A stretch of DNA of 64,000 bases, taken from NCBI RefSeq assembly GCF_000296385.1, contig NZ_JH815185.1, forward strand, positions 1,736,391 through 1,800,390. Direction: 5' to 3'. How positions within the stretch are numbered: the first letter of the stretch is position 1; each line of letters opens with the position of its first letter. The stretch comes from Lachnoanaerobaculum sp. OBRC5-5. GTDB lineage: Bacteria > Bacillota > Clostridia > Lachnospirales > Lachnospiraceae. Made by a program: the position numbers and the translations under genes. This document shows, in pieces, positions 8,270-17,406 of this stretch. The notes under the pieces were generated by a model, which saw only the letters and a program-made list of their open reading frames with translations, did not search any database and was not told the origin of the DNA.

Positions 8270-9646
8270 TTATGGGTCCAGTCCATAGACCCTTTTTCCT
8301 CTTTTAATATATTCTTGCAACAACTCAAAACCGGCTCGATCTATTATATCCCCCTTCTTTATAACCGGCACACCGGGCGGATATATATATATGTTTTTTT
8401 TCGCAATCTTATTTAGATATTTTTCATCAAGATTTGATGTAGACTCATGTTCTATATAAACGAAATTTTTATCAATATCACTTAAGGCCCTATAAAGCCT
8501 GTCAAAATCATCTTCGCCGTCACAAACCGTACTGTAAGCCAGTACAAATCCCGGTCTGCTCATCTCAGTTTCAATATTGTAGGATTCTCTGAGTATATTT
8601 GCCAATGTAACCCCGTCAATATTATCGGAGTAAATTACAAGCTTTGTAAAGTCATATCCAAGTCCTGTATTTTCCTCCCATAAATGAATACTTTTACAGC
8701 TTGAAACTTTTTCTCTGAAGTCTTTCAGACTCTTTAAATACTGAGATACATATGCAGAACTTTCACTCATATACCTTATACAGGCATCAATACCTGACAT
8801 AAAAACATATGAAGGCGAGCTGGTTTCAAATATATGGAGTGACTCTTCCAGGCATTTTTCATCAATAAGCTTTGACTTTAAATGACAAAGTGCCGTTTGA
8901 GTAAGTGAAGGCAATGTTTTATGCAGACTTTGTACCACAATATCCGCTCCCAAACTTACTGCCGATGAAGGAAACTCCATATCATATGCATTTATCAAAT
9001 CGGCGTATTTTTCTGTTGTTTTTTCTATATAAGTAAGGTGGGCACCATGTGCTTCATCCACTATAACCGGGATATTATACTCATGCAAAGTTTTTGCAAT
9101 CACTTGTATATCGGATACAACTCCCTCATATGTAGGTGAAGTAAACAGAGCTGCCACTATATTTTTTTCCTTATTTGCTTCTAAAAGCGCTTTCACACTC
9201 TTTGCATCACATTCTTTTGCAATGCCTAAATCATTATACCCTATATTCACATATATTGGTATCAAATCTAACAATTCAATAGCATTATATACACTAAAGT
9301 GTGCATTATCCGCTACTATTATATATGATTTTTTATTTTTATAATCACCTGTAAATGCACAGGCTCTTATACTCGCAAGTATACCACAGCTTGAACCATT
9401 TATTAAGTAGTATGTTTTATTAGTTTTATATATATTTTTTGTAAACTCCATAGAGTCTTTTATAATGCCTGTGGCATCATGTAAATTATCGGTGCCCTCT
9501 ACCTCCGTCAAGTCCATACCGTAGATATCTGTCATCATCTCTTCTATTTCTTTGGGCGCTCTTCTTTTATGCCCCGGCATATGCATAGGCAATATACCGG
9601 AGCTGACATATTCTTTTAATTTATATGCTAAAAAATTTTTATTCAT
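8270..9646 (-). CDS. Orn/Lys/Arg decarboxylase family PLP enzyme (YaaO-like)
   Basis: 458 residues, the short form of the fold-type I decarboxylases (SpeA/CadA type), without the N-terminal wing domain of the biodegradative enzymes. LPMHMPGHKR opens the catalytic part, VDEAHGAHL near residue 200 holds the PLP-contacting Asp, and SLHKTLPSLTQ near 245 contains the Schiff-base lysine. It most likely makes a polyamine precursor from lysine, ornithine or arginine; the substrate cannot be read from the sequence. It overlaps the stop of the upstream glycosidase gene by eight bases and leads the yaaO-holB type cluster. Confidence 0.88.
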   Translation of the reverse strand: MNKNFLAYKLKEYVSSGILPMHMPGHKRRAPKEIEEMMTDIYGMDLTEVEGTDNLHDATGIIKDSMEFTKNIYKTNKTYYLINGSSCGILASIRACAFTGDYKNKKSYIIVADNAHFSVYNAIELLDLIPIYVNIGYNDLGIAKECDAKSVKALLEANKEKNIVAALFTSPTYEGVVSDIQVIAKTLHEYNIPVIVDEAHGAHLTYIEKTTEKYADLINAYDMEFPSSAVSLGADIVVQSLHKTLPSLTQTALCHLKSKLIDEKCLEESLHIFETSSPSYVFMSGIDACIRYMSESSAYVSQYLKSLKDFREKVSSCKSIHLWEENTGLGYDFTKLVIYSDNIDGVTLANILRESYNIETEMSRPGFVLAYSTVCDGEDDFDRLYRALSDIDKNFVYIEHESTSNLDEKYLNKIAKKNIYIYPPGVPVIKKGDIIDRAGFELLQEYIKRGKRVYGLDP

Positions 9647-12539
9647 TATCTGTATCTTTTCTTGCTACGTAGTTTTTCCAAGCCTTCAAAGCTAAAAGTA
9701 CAGCCGCTACTATACATATAATATCTATCACTATAGTCGCAATCTGCCATCCCATCATACCTAAGTTCAGGTTTTCAGGTGCATATGCCCTACTGTTTAC
9801 AGTTGTATACAATATATTATGTGATGCTTTTCTGAGTGCAATCACTGCTGTAGCGCTCTTATCCTTTACATAATTATAACCTGTATCAATTGCTGTTAGG
9901 CAGAAATCATTACCGTTTCTAATATATCTGTCGGCATTCATATAACCATATCCGCCTGCGCCGAAATAATCGGTAAGTACCATACCTCTAAAGCCCCACT
10001 CATCTCTTAGAATCTTATTGAGAACTTCATTTGAAGCGGCTGCAGGTGTTATTCCGTAGTGGTTGAATGAGCTCATTACAGCTTTTGCTTTTCCGTCTTT
10101 TACACATATTTCAAAAGGACGAAGATATATCTCTCTTACAGTTTGCTCATCGGCCCAAGTCATGAGCTGATAGTTTCTGTTGGTCTCCTGATCATTTAGA
10201 GCAAAATGCTTAATATATGCATATACTCCATGTTCTTCGGCTCCCTTTACAGCCTCTGAAGCAATCTTTCCTGCAAGCAAAGGATCTTCCGAGAAATACT
10301 CAAAGTTTCTTCCTGCAAATGCACTTCTATGTGTATTCATAGCCGGTGCATACCAGCCTGAAACTTCCATCTCATCCGCCATTTTACCGATACTGTCTCC
10401 GAATGAATGTGCAAGGTCCGTATTGAAGGTGTTTGCAAGCATTATAGTTGCAGGAAGTCCTATTGAACCCTTCTTTGTAAAGTTATTGTTTATTGAAGAA
10501 GGTCCGTCACAGTCAACTGTCTGCACTTTACCTATTTTTCCTATTGTTGTGGTCTGATATCCTCCCAAAGCTACAAGTTTTGACATATCATCAAAGCTCA
10601 TGTTGTCCAGAAGACTATCCCATGCCTCATCATCATAGTCAAGTCCTCGAAGATCCGCAAGTTTTATTTTATTATTTGCATCTGTCTTCGGCATCTCATC
10701 TGATTCAATATCAAATTTTTTGCCGTCATAATTACTGTTATTTAAGAATTCAGCCTTTTTATCTGCCGGAAGCACAAAATTTGTAGGTGCCTTTGTTGCT
10801 TCCTCAAGATTTGCAAATTTATCCTTTCTTGAAAGGACTGTAAAATCGCCTCTCATATCGTCAAGCTTACTTGTAGCAACAGTATCATCACTGCTTCTCT
10901 TATTTGTATCACCATAAACTATATCATCTTCAAGAGGGAATGTTCTTGTATCAAGTATATTATGAGAATCTTCCTGTAAGCTGATTTCATACACACCCTT
11001 TTCAAGTACATAAGCCTTTTTGATTTTTTCATCAAATGAAGCCATATCTTCAACCGCAAAAGTAATCTTTACAGTCTCACTCTCACCCGGTTGTAAAAGC
11101 TTTGTTTTGGCAAAGCCTACAAGATTTGTACTTGCCTTTTCAATACCTCCGTTTGTATAAGGCGGATTAAAGTATAACTGTACAACATCTTTTCCTGCAA
11201 CATTTCCCGTATTTGTCACCAAGACATCGATACTTATCTTACCGTTATTTGCAACTATCTCTCCCATTTCCTTTGTGAAGTTGGTATAAGAAAGTCCGTA
11301 ACCGAACGGATACTGTACATATCCGGCATAATTTATAGCACCTTCTTTAGCTGCAGTCTCATAGAATCTGTATCCTACATAAATACCTTCAGCGTAGTTT
11401 ACAAAACTCGGGTTATATGATACTCCTCTGTCCTCTACGGCAAACTCATCCATGTTTGTATAACGGAAATCTCCGAAGTTATTATAGCTTGGTGTTGTTT
11501 TTAAGTCATATACAAAAATATCGCTTGTCTTACCTGAAGGATTTACCTCTCCGTCAAGAATCTTGCCAAGGGCATTAAATCCTGTCTGTCCTGCTCCCGG
11601 GCACCAAACCACACTTGTTATATTCTCATATTCATTTACAAAACCAAGTTCCATAGGATTTGAAGCGTTTATGATTACAACAATGTTTTTAAACTTCTTA
11701 TTTACCGCATCAAGCATTGCTGTTTCTCTGTTTGAAAGTTCCAAATAGCTCTTATCGGCATCCAGATCATCCTTTTGATCACTGTATCTGATACCCTTTG
11801 ACCCGAAAGTACCTCCGTCCACAAATGTATCTTCAACACTTGGATCAAGGCTTCTCGGCAAATCTGCGCCCTCACCGCCGGATCTTGCAATAACGACTAC
11901 CGCTTTATCGGAATAATTTCTTGCATTATCAAGAATATTTGCCTCGTTATATTGTTCAATTGAAGGCTCAGGTATGGTCCAGTCCTGGCCCCACATTCCT
12001 ACTGTAGGCCTTGTCTGCCTGAAATCCGTATAAAATTTTACAAGTTCCTCATTTACCTCAAATCCCGCATTCTGTAATCCTTCAATAAGTGATACCGTAG
12101 GGAATGAATCGTTAAGTCCTCCCGAACCTGTACCTCCGTATAGAGGATTGGTTGACGACCACCCGAAGAGATTGAGTTTTGACCCCTTTTGAAGTGGAAG
12201 TGTTGAGTCATTCTTTAAAAGTACAATACCCTCACTTGAAATTTCCTCACCTAAAGACTTTGCCTCATTTAAAGACTGTTCGGTTATAACTCCCCTTCCT
12301 GTAGCAAGTGTTATCATAGTCTTTAAAGGACCGTTTATCATAAGATTGATACTTAAAAGTGTTCCCAGTCCGAAAACAAGCCATGAAGCCGATCTTGTAA
12401 GATTCTTACGTGCAGGCTTCTCCTTTCTTGTGATAAACATGACCACAAGGGCCGCCACAAAAAGTGTCACTATAGCCACAAGATGTGGAGCTATAGATTT
12501 GATAACACTTATTACATCCGCCATATTAACAGCTAACAT
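9639..12539 (-). CDS. Membrane-anchored GH3 beta-glycosidase with inverted domain order
   Basis: 966 residues. Two hydrophobic segments lie near the N-terminus (about 10-37 and 48-68) and one near the C-terminus (about 930-955). The usual GH3 order is reversed: the alpha/beta C-terminal-type domain comes first (SEGIVLLKNDSTLPL near 107), then a fibronectin III-like domain (DVVQLYFNPP near 460), and then the TIM-barrel domain with DCDGPSS, GRNFEYFSEDP, IKHFALNDQE and the nucleophile motif VLTDYFGA near 875. The acid/base cannot be assigned by eye. Such inverted GH3 enzymes are known in Butyrivibrio and Ruminococcus. The catalytic part is probably outside the cell and cleaves beta-glucosides or xylosides. 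AGGAGGA precedes the start. Confidence 0.88.
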   Translation of the reverse strand: MLAVNMADVISVIKSIAPHLVAIVTLFVAALVVMFITRKEKPARKNLTRSASWLVFGLGTLLSINLMINGPLKTMITLATGRGVITEQSLNEAKSLGEEISSEGIVLLKNDSTLPLQKGSKLNLFGWSSTNPLYGGTGSGGLNDSFPTVSLIEGLQNAGFEVNEELVKFYTDFRQTRPTVGMWGQDWTIPEPSIEQYNEANILDNARNYSDKAVVVIARSGGEGADLPRSLDPSVEDTFVDGGTFGSKGIRYSDQKDDLDADKSYLELSNRETAMLDAVNKKFKNIVVIINASNPMELGFVNEYENITSVVWCPGAGQTGFNALGKILDGEVNPSGKTSDIFVYDLKTTPSYNNFGDFRYTNMDEFAVEDRGVSYNPSFVNYAEGIYVGYRFYETAAKEGAINYAGYVQYPFGYGLSYTNFTKEMGEIVANNGKISIDVLVTNTGNVAGKDVVQLYFNPPYTNGGIEKASTNLVGFAKTKLLQPGESETVKITFAVEDMASFDEKIKKAYVLEKGVYEISLQEDSHNILDTRTFPLEDDIVYGDTNKRSSDDTVATSKLDDMRGDFTVLSRKDKFANLEEATKAPTNFVLPADKKAEFLNNSNYDGKKFDIESDEMPKTDANNKIKLADLRGLDYDDEAWDSLLDNMSFDDMSKLVALGGYQTTTIGKIGKVQTVDCDGPSSINNNFTKKGSIGLPATIMLANTFNTDLAHSFGDSIGKMADEMEVSGWYAPAMNTHRSAFAGRNFEYFSEDPLLAGKIASEAVKGAEEHGVYAYIKHFALNDQETNRNYQLMTWADEQTVREIYLRPFEICVKDGKAKAVMSSFNHYGITPAAASNEVLNKILRDEWGFRGMVLTDYFGAGGYGYMNADRYIRNGNDFCLTAIDTGYNYVKDKSATAVIALRKASHNILYTTVNSRAYAPENLNLGMMGWQIATIVIDIICIVAAVLLALKAWKNYVARKDTDNE

Positions 12540-12553
12540 AATACTCCTCCTAT

Positions 12554-13063
12554 TTATTTTTTCTCCGGCATTACAATGTATTTCATTGTCGGATAGCTGA
12601 TAACCACCTGAACAATGATATTTACCGCATTAGCCAGTGTAGGTACAAGACTTGCACCAACCCCTATATCTCTGAAAAATTTCTGTGAGTATGCAGGCAG
12701 TGCCGCAGAAATAATGATCAATGCACAGGCAAGCATAATATATTTCGGTATAGCATCCTTAAATGCCGCATTAGACTTAAATACAAACTGTTTTTGAACG
12801 AAGAAATTTACAGTCTGAGCAAGTGCGGTAGCCACAAGAAAACTTAAAAAACCTGCCATTCCAAGATTTTGCTCAATATTTTCCGCATAATTAAAAATCA
12901 AAAATTTAAACGGCATATGATGCCATCCAAAACCTGTAAATGTAGCCGTTCCGATCCACATAACTATAAAATTTACAATCGTTGCCACATTTGAGAGAAT
13001 ATTAAATTTAATAAACTCCCATAGATTCGGATGCGCTTCTATCCATTCTTTTACTACATTCAT
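12554..13063 (-). CDS. GtrA-like four-helix membrane protein
   Basis: 169 residues with about four transmembrane segments (near 20-42, 75-98, 105-125, 135-160) and the polar motif VNFFVQKQFVF near 95, typical of the GtrA/DPMS family. GtrA proteins are thought to help move undecaprenyl-phosphate-linked sugars across the membrane. It lies between two GH3 glycosidase genes with gaps of 2 and 14 bases, so the three are one operon. This context suggests a link to a cell-surface glycan or a sugar-lipid intermediate rather than simple nutrient breakdown. No partner glycosyltransferase is seen nearby. Confidence 0.82.
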   Translation of the reverse strand: MNVVKEWIEAHPNLWEFIKFNILSNVATIVNFIVMWIGTATFTGFGWHHMPFKFLIFNYAENIEQNLGMAGFLSFLVATALAQTVNFFVQKQFVFKSNAAFKDAIPKYIMLACALIIISAALPAYSQKFFRDIGVGASLVPTLANAVNIIVQVVISYPTMKYIVMPEKK

Positions 13064-13065
13064 AA

Positions 13066-15660
13066 CTACTCTCTATCTTCTCTTTGAAGAAACTTTTCCT
13101 TATATATCTTATTGGCCTTTCTGTTTTTGAAATACCCCTTTATAATACCTGTAAGCCCCTTAAAAAAACGTCCGTTTACCAACAGTAATATGGCATCCAC
13201 CATCTCCATACTTACCTGTCCGTTGCTCATCTTTCCGATAGCTCTAAAAGGCATATTAAACTGGAAAAGAGTATTAAGATCCGGTACTCCTGCTTCAAGC
13301 GACTTTTTCAGCCTTTTATCAAGCACCTTATAGGCATGTCTTGCAATAAAGCTTTTTGCATAATACATTTGACATAATGCATCATTGATACCAAGTTCAC
13401 CGTTCCAGCGTCCGTCAGGTATTTCCCTTCCAAGCAAAGTTCTGTACTCTTCATCACTTACATTTTCTACATTTCCTTCAAAGTATGAAGGCAAATCATT
13501 CTTATTATAAGGAAAAACTGTTGCATTACCTTCAACACTTACTTCAGACTGCAATCTGATATCTACACAACTGCTTCCGATATATATATCATATTCTCCG
13601 CTCTCAATCTCAAAGGCATTTGTCGCTACATTATAAAACCTGAATGATTTATCATCAAATAAAATAGTAACTTTTTTCCTTTCACCCGGATTTAAATATA
13701 CCTTTTCAAATCCCTTTAATTCAAACTTTGACCTGAATATATTCGACTCCTTCAATCCTATATAAAGCTGTGCAATCTCCTCACCTGCAAACTTACCCGT
13801 ATTTTCAATATAAAAGCTCACCTTATCTCTGTCTGCTTCCATATCACTGTACTTAAATTCCGTATAGGAAAGTCCATATCCGAAAGGATACATTACAGGT
13901 ACACTTGCTGTAGTAAAATATCTGTAGCCTACAAATATACTCTCTCTATATTCCGAAGTCCTCTCTTTTGAAGGATAATACCTTATATTCGGAACATCCT
14001 CATACTTTTTTACAATACTTTCAGAAAGCTTGCCACTTGGACTGTACTCACCGTTTAACAGTTCAAATACAGCACCCATACCTGCCTGACCGAAGAGATA
14101 TCCGTGTAATATTCCCTTTAAATTATTTTCCCAAGGCATTTCAATACATGAGCCGGCACTGATTACACCGACTATATTATCATTGGCCTTTGAAAGCTTT
14201 TCCAGTAATGTTATCTGATTGTTTGGAATTCCAAGATGAGTTCTGTCAAGTCCTTCCGATTCACTCGCCTCATTAAGCCCGAAGAAATAAAGTACAATAT
14301 CCGCCTGCTTTGCAAGCTCTATGGCCTCATTTACAAGGGACTCATCCTCTTTATCCGCTCTTGAATAACCATGCGCCATACCGATTATATTTAAATCAAA
14401 CTGTGATATAACTTTTTCCACAGTATCAACATTGGTCGCATTTACATTCGTAATCCCTGCTCCCTCATATGTCGGATTAATATCCAATTTTTCAAGCTTT
14501 TCCTCAATATTTCCTATGGCAGACTCAATCTTTTTCTCTTTTTCGGAATCAAGATCAAGCTTCTTTATAATCTTTTGTGCATCCTCCACTATTGTTGCAT
14601 TCACCATGGAAGATCCCGCTCCCTGATATCTCGGACTAAAAGCAAAGTCACCGATAATCGCTACCTTTTTACTCTTATCAAGCGGCAAAATGTTTTCCTC
14701 ATTCTTTAAAAGAACAATACTTTTTCTTGCAGCTTCTCTTGCAAGTGCATTATTATCTTCAAACATCTTTGCCCTATCATCAGGCTTTTTTTTATTCTTT
14801 GTTGACAATGTGATATCTATCAACTCATCCACTCTTGCATCAATATCACTTTCACTTATCTTACCGGTCTTTAATGCCTCTATAAGCTCTCTTGCACTGT
14901 CAAGTCCCGGAGCCGGCATTTCAAGGCTTGAACCGTTCTTTACTCCTAAAGCATGGTCATTAGAAGCTCCCCAATCGGTAACCACCATACCGTCAAATCC
15001 GATATCTTTTCTTAGAATTTCCATAAGAAGGTGCTCATTCTCATTGGCATATACCCCGTTGACCATATTGTAACTTGTCATTAAAGATTTCGGTTTGCCC
15101 TCTTTTATAGCTATTTCAAAGGCGGTGATATAGATTTCTCTAAGTGTTCTCTCATCAAGTACCGAGTCCATGGCCATTCTGCGAAGCTCCTGCGAATTTA
15201 CAGCAAAATGCTTTACACAGGCGGCTATCCCGTTACTTTGTATCCCCTTTATCATAGCAGCCGCAAGTTTTCCGCTAAGATACGGATCCTCAGAATAGTA
15301 CTCAAAATTTCTTCCGCACAGCGGATTTCTCTTGATATTTATTCCCGGTCCTAAAAGTACATTTACATCCTCTGCCGCCGCTTCAAGCCCCAGTCCTTCT
15401 CCCACTTTTTCAAGAAGCCTTACATCCCAGCTGTTTGCCAAAGTAGCCGCAGTCGGAAAACATGTTGCAGGTACGGAAGCATTCAATCCGAGATGGTCAC
15501 CTTTTCCCGCCTGTTTTCTTACACCTGTAGGTCCGTCAGCATGGTGAAGAACATCAACCCCTATAGAAGAAAACGACCTCGTATCCCAAGCATTTTTACC
15601 TGAAAGATAGGCACACTTTTCCTCTAATGTCATTTTTTCAATAATATCTCTATGCCTCAT
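13066..15660 (-). CDS. GH3 family beta-glycosidase, cytoplasmic, normal domain order
   Basis: 864 residues, no signal peptide. The N-terminal TIM barrel carries HHADGPTGVRKQ, GRNFEYYSEDPYL, VKHFAVNSQE and the nucleophile motif VVTDWGASND near residue 230. The second domain starts around KSIVLLKNEENILPL, and the fibronectin III-like domain contains GEEIAQLYIGL near 665. A C-terminal extension of about 130 residues follows. The family hydrolyses terminal beta-glucose or related sugars; the exact substrate is not visible. RBS AAGGAGGAGA lies just before the ATG. It is the first gene of the GH3-GtrA-GH3 operon, with a likely promoter at 15744-15772. Confidence 0.92.
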   Translation of the reverse strand: MRHRDIIEKMTLEEKCAYLSGKNAWDTRSFSSIGVDVLHHADGPTGVRKQAGKGDHLGLNASVPATCFPTAATLANSWDVRLLEKVGEGLGLEAAAEDVNVLLGPGINIKRNPLCGRNFEYYSEDPYLSGKLAAAMIKGIQSNGIAACVKHFAVNSQELRRMAMDSVLDERTLREIYITAFEIAIKEGKPKSLMTSYNMVNGVYANENEHLLMEILRKDIGFDGMVVTDWGASNDHALGVKNGSSLEMPAPGLDSARELIEALKTGKISESDIDARVDELIDITLSTKNKKKPDDRAKMFEDNNALAREAARKSIVLLKNEENILPLDKSKKVAIIGDFAFSPRYQGAGSSMVNATIVEDAQKIIKKLDLDSEKEKKIESAIGNIEEKLEKLDINPTYEGAGITNVNATNVDTVEKVISQFDLNIIGMAHGYSRADKEDESLVNEAIELAKQADIVLYFFGLNEASESEGLDRTHLGIPNNQITLLEKLSKANDNIVGVISAGSCIEMPWENNLKGILHGYLFGQAGMGAVFELLNGEYSPSGKLSESIVKKYEDVPNIRYYPSKERTSEYRESIFVGYRYFTTASVPVMYPFGYGLSYTEFKYSDMEADRDKVSFYIENTGKFAGEEIAQLYIGLKESNIFRSKFELKGFEKVYLNPGERKKVTILFDDKSFRFYNVATNAFEIESGEYDIYIGSSCVDIRLQSEVSVEGNATVFPYNKNDLPSYFEGNVENVSDEEYRTLLGREIPDGRWNGELGINDALCQMYYAKSFIARHAYKVLDKRLKKSLEAGVPDLNTLFQFNMPFRAIGKMSNGQVSMEMVDAILLLVNGRFFKGLTGIIKGYFKNRKANKIYKEKFLQREDRE

Positions 15661-15743
15661 TCTCCTCCTTATAGAAAACTCATTTCCGCTCTTTCCACAT
15701 CATGGTAAATTCAACAAATAAATTTACCTCAACACCCGTCTAT

Positions 15744-15772
15744 ATTATAGTATATATTAAAAAAGTTGTGTA
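15744..15772 (-). promoter_or_regulatory. Probable promoter of the GH3-GtrA-GH3 operon
   Basis: On the minus strand a perfect TATAAT (plus 15744-15749) lies about 85 bases before the GH3 start codon. The -35 region at the proper distance is weak, with only a TACACA-like hexamer. No other consensus -10 was found between the gene and the hpf terminator. Confidence 0.4.
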
Positions 15773-15795
15773 TGTTTTCAAAATATTTTTTTATA

Positions 15796-15824
15796 CAAAA
15801 ACAGGGAGTCTTAAGACTCCCTGT
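15796..15824 (-). terminator. Intrinsic terminator after hpf
   Basis: A perfect 10-bp inverted repeat (ACAGGGAGTC, loop TTAA, GACTCCCTGT) at 15801-15824 is followed on the minus strand by TTTTTGTAT. It lies about 50 bases after the hpf stop codon. Confidence 0.85.
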
Positions 15825-15874
15825 AACTATTGTATGTTTGAAAAGCTAAAAAGGAAAATAGCTTAGCAACCAAT

Positions 15875-16411
15875 TTAAACTTCCGGCTCTATAATACCGT
15901 ATTTTCCGTCTTTTCTCTTATAAACTACGCACACCTCATCGCTGATTGCATTTCTGAAAACATAGAAATCATGTCCCAAAAGTTCCATCTGCAAACATGC
16001 CTCTTCAGGATCCATAGGCTTGATACTGAATCGCTTTGTCTTTACGATTTTTATCTCGTCTTCATCCTCTCCATAGGCAGCTTCATCGTTTATAAAGAAA
16101 TCCGAGAATGACATTGCAGCCTGTTTTTTATCTATAAGCTTATTTTTAAACTTTTTAATCTGCTTTTCTATTATGTCTTGAACTTTATCTATGCTGACAT
16201 ACATATCTTGGCTGACTTCCTCGGCTCTTATAAGCCCCTGCTTTGTAGGAATGGTAACCTCGATCTTATGTGCTTCCTTTTGCACACTTAATGTAATTCT
16301 TGCCTCTGTCTCAGCTGTAAAATACTTTTCTAATTTCTGAAGCTTCTCCTCTACCGCCTTCTTCAAACCATCAGTAATTTCAATATTTCTTCCAGTAATT
16401 GTATAACGCAT
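15875..16411 (-). CDS. hpf: Ribosome hibernation promoting factor, long form
   Basis: 178 residues. The N-terminal S30AE/HPF domain (about 1-100) starts MRYTITGRNIEITDGLK and the C-terminal dimerisation domain (about 120-178) contains KPMDPEEACLQMELLGHDF and ends with YGIIEPEV. Long-form HPF dimerises 70S ribosomes into inactive 100S particles in stationary phase or stress, in the cytoplasm. It is monocistronic: own promoter upstream (16446-16474) and a strong terminator downstream. Length, domain order and motifs agree fully with the Firmicutes family. Confidence 0.95.
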   Translation of the reverse strand: MRYTITGRNIEITDGLKKAVEEKLQKLEKYFTAETEARITLSVQKEAHKIEVTIPTKQGLIRAEEVSQDMYVSIDKVQDIIEKQIKKFKNKLIDKKQAAMSFSDFFINDEAAYGEDEDEIKIVKTKRFSIKPMDPEEACLQMELLGHDFYVFRNAISDEVCVVYKRKDGKYGIIEPEV

Positions 16412-16445
16412 ATGTATAAGCTCCTTTTCTTTTTTATTTGTCTAT

Positions 16446-16474
16446 AGTATACCACTTTGTCAACAAAAATTCAA
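16446..16474 (-). promoter_or_regulatory. Promoter of hpf
   Basis: Minus strand: TTGAAT (plus 16469-16474), a 17-base spacer, then TATACT (16446-16451). The -10 lies about 35 bases before the hpf start codon, and AAGGAG precedes the ATG. Confidence 0.65.
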
Positions 16475-16859
16475 TTTAAATTTATAATTGTATTGTCAAT
16501 TTGATTAAATTTTTCAACTAATATGATTTTTATTAAATTTTTATCCAATTGTATTTTCCGAGCAAAATTGCACTTTTATATATTTTAGCTCATAAAATCT
16601 ACAAATTTATCTCAAATGCAGTCTTTACTCTATGGGGATAAAATACTTAAATTGTGGATAACTTCGTTTATAACTTGAAAACAGCCTATTTAACAGCTTT
16701 CTAAGACCTGTAAAACCCACTATTTTTGTGGATAAAAATGTGGATAATGTTGACAAGTCTTTTAAAACATAAAATTTATGCACTTTGCTGTTTCTTCTTA
16801 AATCTAAGAATTCAGACTTGACAGCAAAATTATATACTACTTTTATTTAAAGTAATATT
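16475..16859. other. AT-rich gap with a cluster of DnaA-box sequences
   Basis: No reading frame is seen. Three perfect copies of TGTGGATAA (reverse complement of the DnaA box TTATCCACA) lie at 16653-16661, 16727-16735 and 16739-16747, all in one orientation; a one-mismatch copy TGGGGATAA is at 16633-16641. The surroundings are strongly AT-rich. DnaA or dnaN genes are not near, so this is either a DnaA-binding reservoir, a DnaA-regulated promoter region, or less likely an origin. Confidence 0.5.
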
Positions 16860-17405
16860 TTAACTGTTTTCAAGTAATCGTACAGCCCTTAATGACTCCT
16901 GCTCCACCTTACAATTATTTAAAAGCATAAAATCCAATACCTCTGAATACTCTTTAAGATTTTCTCTGTTTTTCTCAATCATATCCTTATACGCATTGTG
17001 ATCATATCTGTCTACATATGCCGGATAATTCTTTTTTATATCTATTTGCATTGCATTTCTGTTTCCGGATTTAACTAGCTTCTTTTCAGACTCCCTCATA
17101 AGGGCTGCCTTGTTTCGATATATGTTCAAACATGGAATATATTTTAAAAAGCTTCCGGAAATAGTCCTCATATCTGCTATATTTCCACTTGTATATTCCT
17201 GCTCTTCCATATCCGGTTCAACCTTCTCATCAAGTCCCAAGAGATATTCCTCCGCCATATCAAATATTGTACTTTTTTCTATAGCATACATAGGCATTCG
17301 CTTGCACTTTTCCCAAATAAGAGCAAGAATATCTACATATTTTCTTTTATTTGTGCCTGTCAGAGGTCTGAACAGATTTTCATCTACTTCATCAAATATA
17401 TTCAT
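16860..17405 (-). CDS. Short protein with JetA/DUF5716-like N-terminus
   Basis: 181 residues, charged, no membrane segment. The opening MNIFDEVDENLFRPLTG followed by YVDILALIWE resembles, by my recollection of the family, the N-terminus of DUF5716/JetA, a subunit of the Wadjet plasmid-defence condensin. JetA is normally about 480-500 residues, so this would be a fragment; no jetB, jetC or jetD follows. Alternatively it is an unrelated small protein. It ends two bases before... the gap to the upstream kinase gene is one base, so the two are co-transcribed. Function unknown; the family link is tentative. Confidence 0.55.
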   Translation of the reverse strand: MNIFDEVDENLFRPLTGTNKRKYVDILALIWEKCKRMPMYAIEKSTIFDMAEEYLLGLDEKVEPDMEEQEYTSGNIADMRTISGSFLKYIPCLNIYRNKAALMRESEKKLVKSGNRNAMQIDIKKNYPAYVDRYDHNAYKDMIEKNRENLKEYSEVLDFMLLNNCKVEQESLRAVRLLENS

Positions 17406-17406
17406 A

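Noticed and set aside
16475-16859. DnaA-box cluster called as the chromosomal origin
   Set aside because: No dnaA, dnaN, rpmH or gyrase genes nearby, and the genes on both sides run in the same direction.
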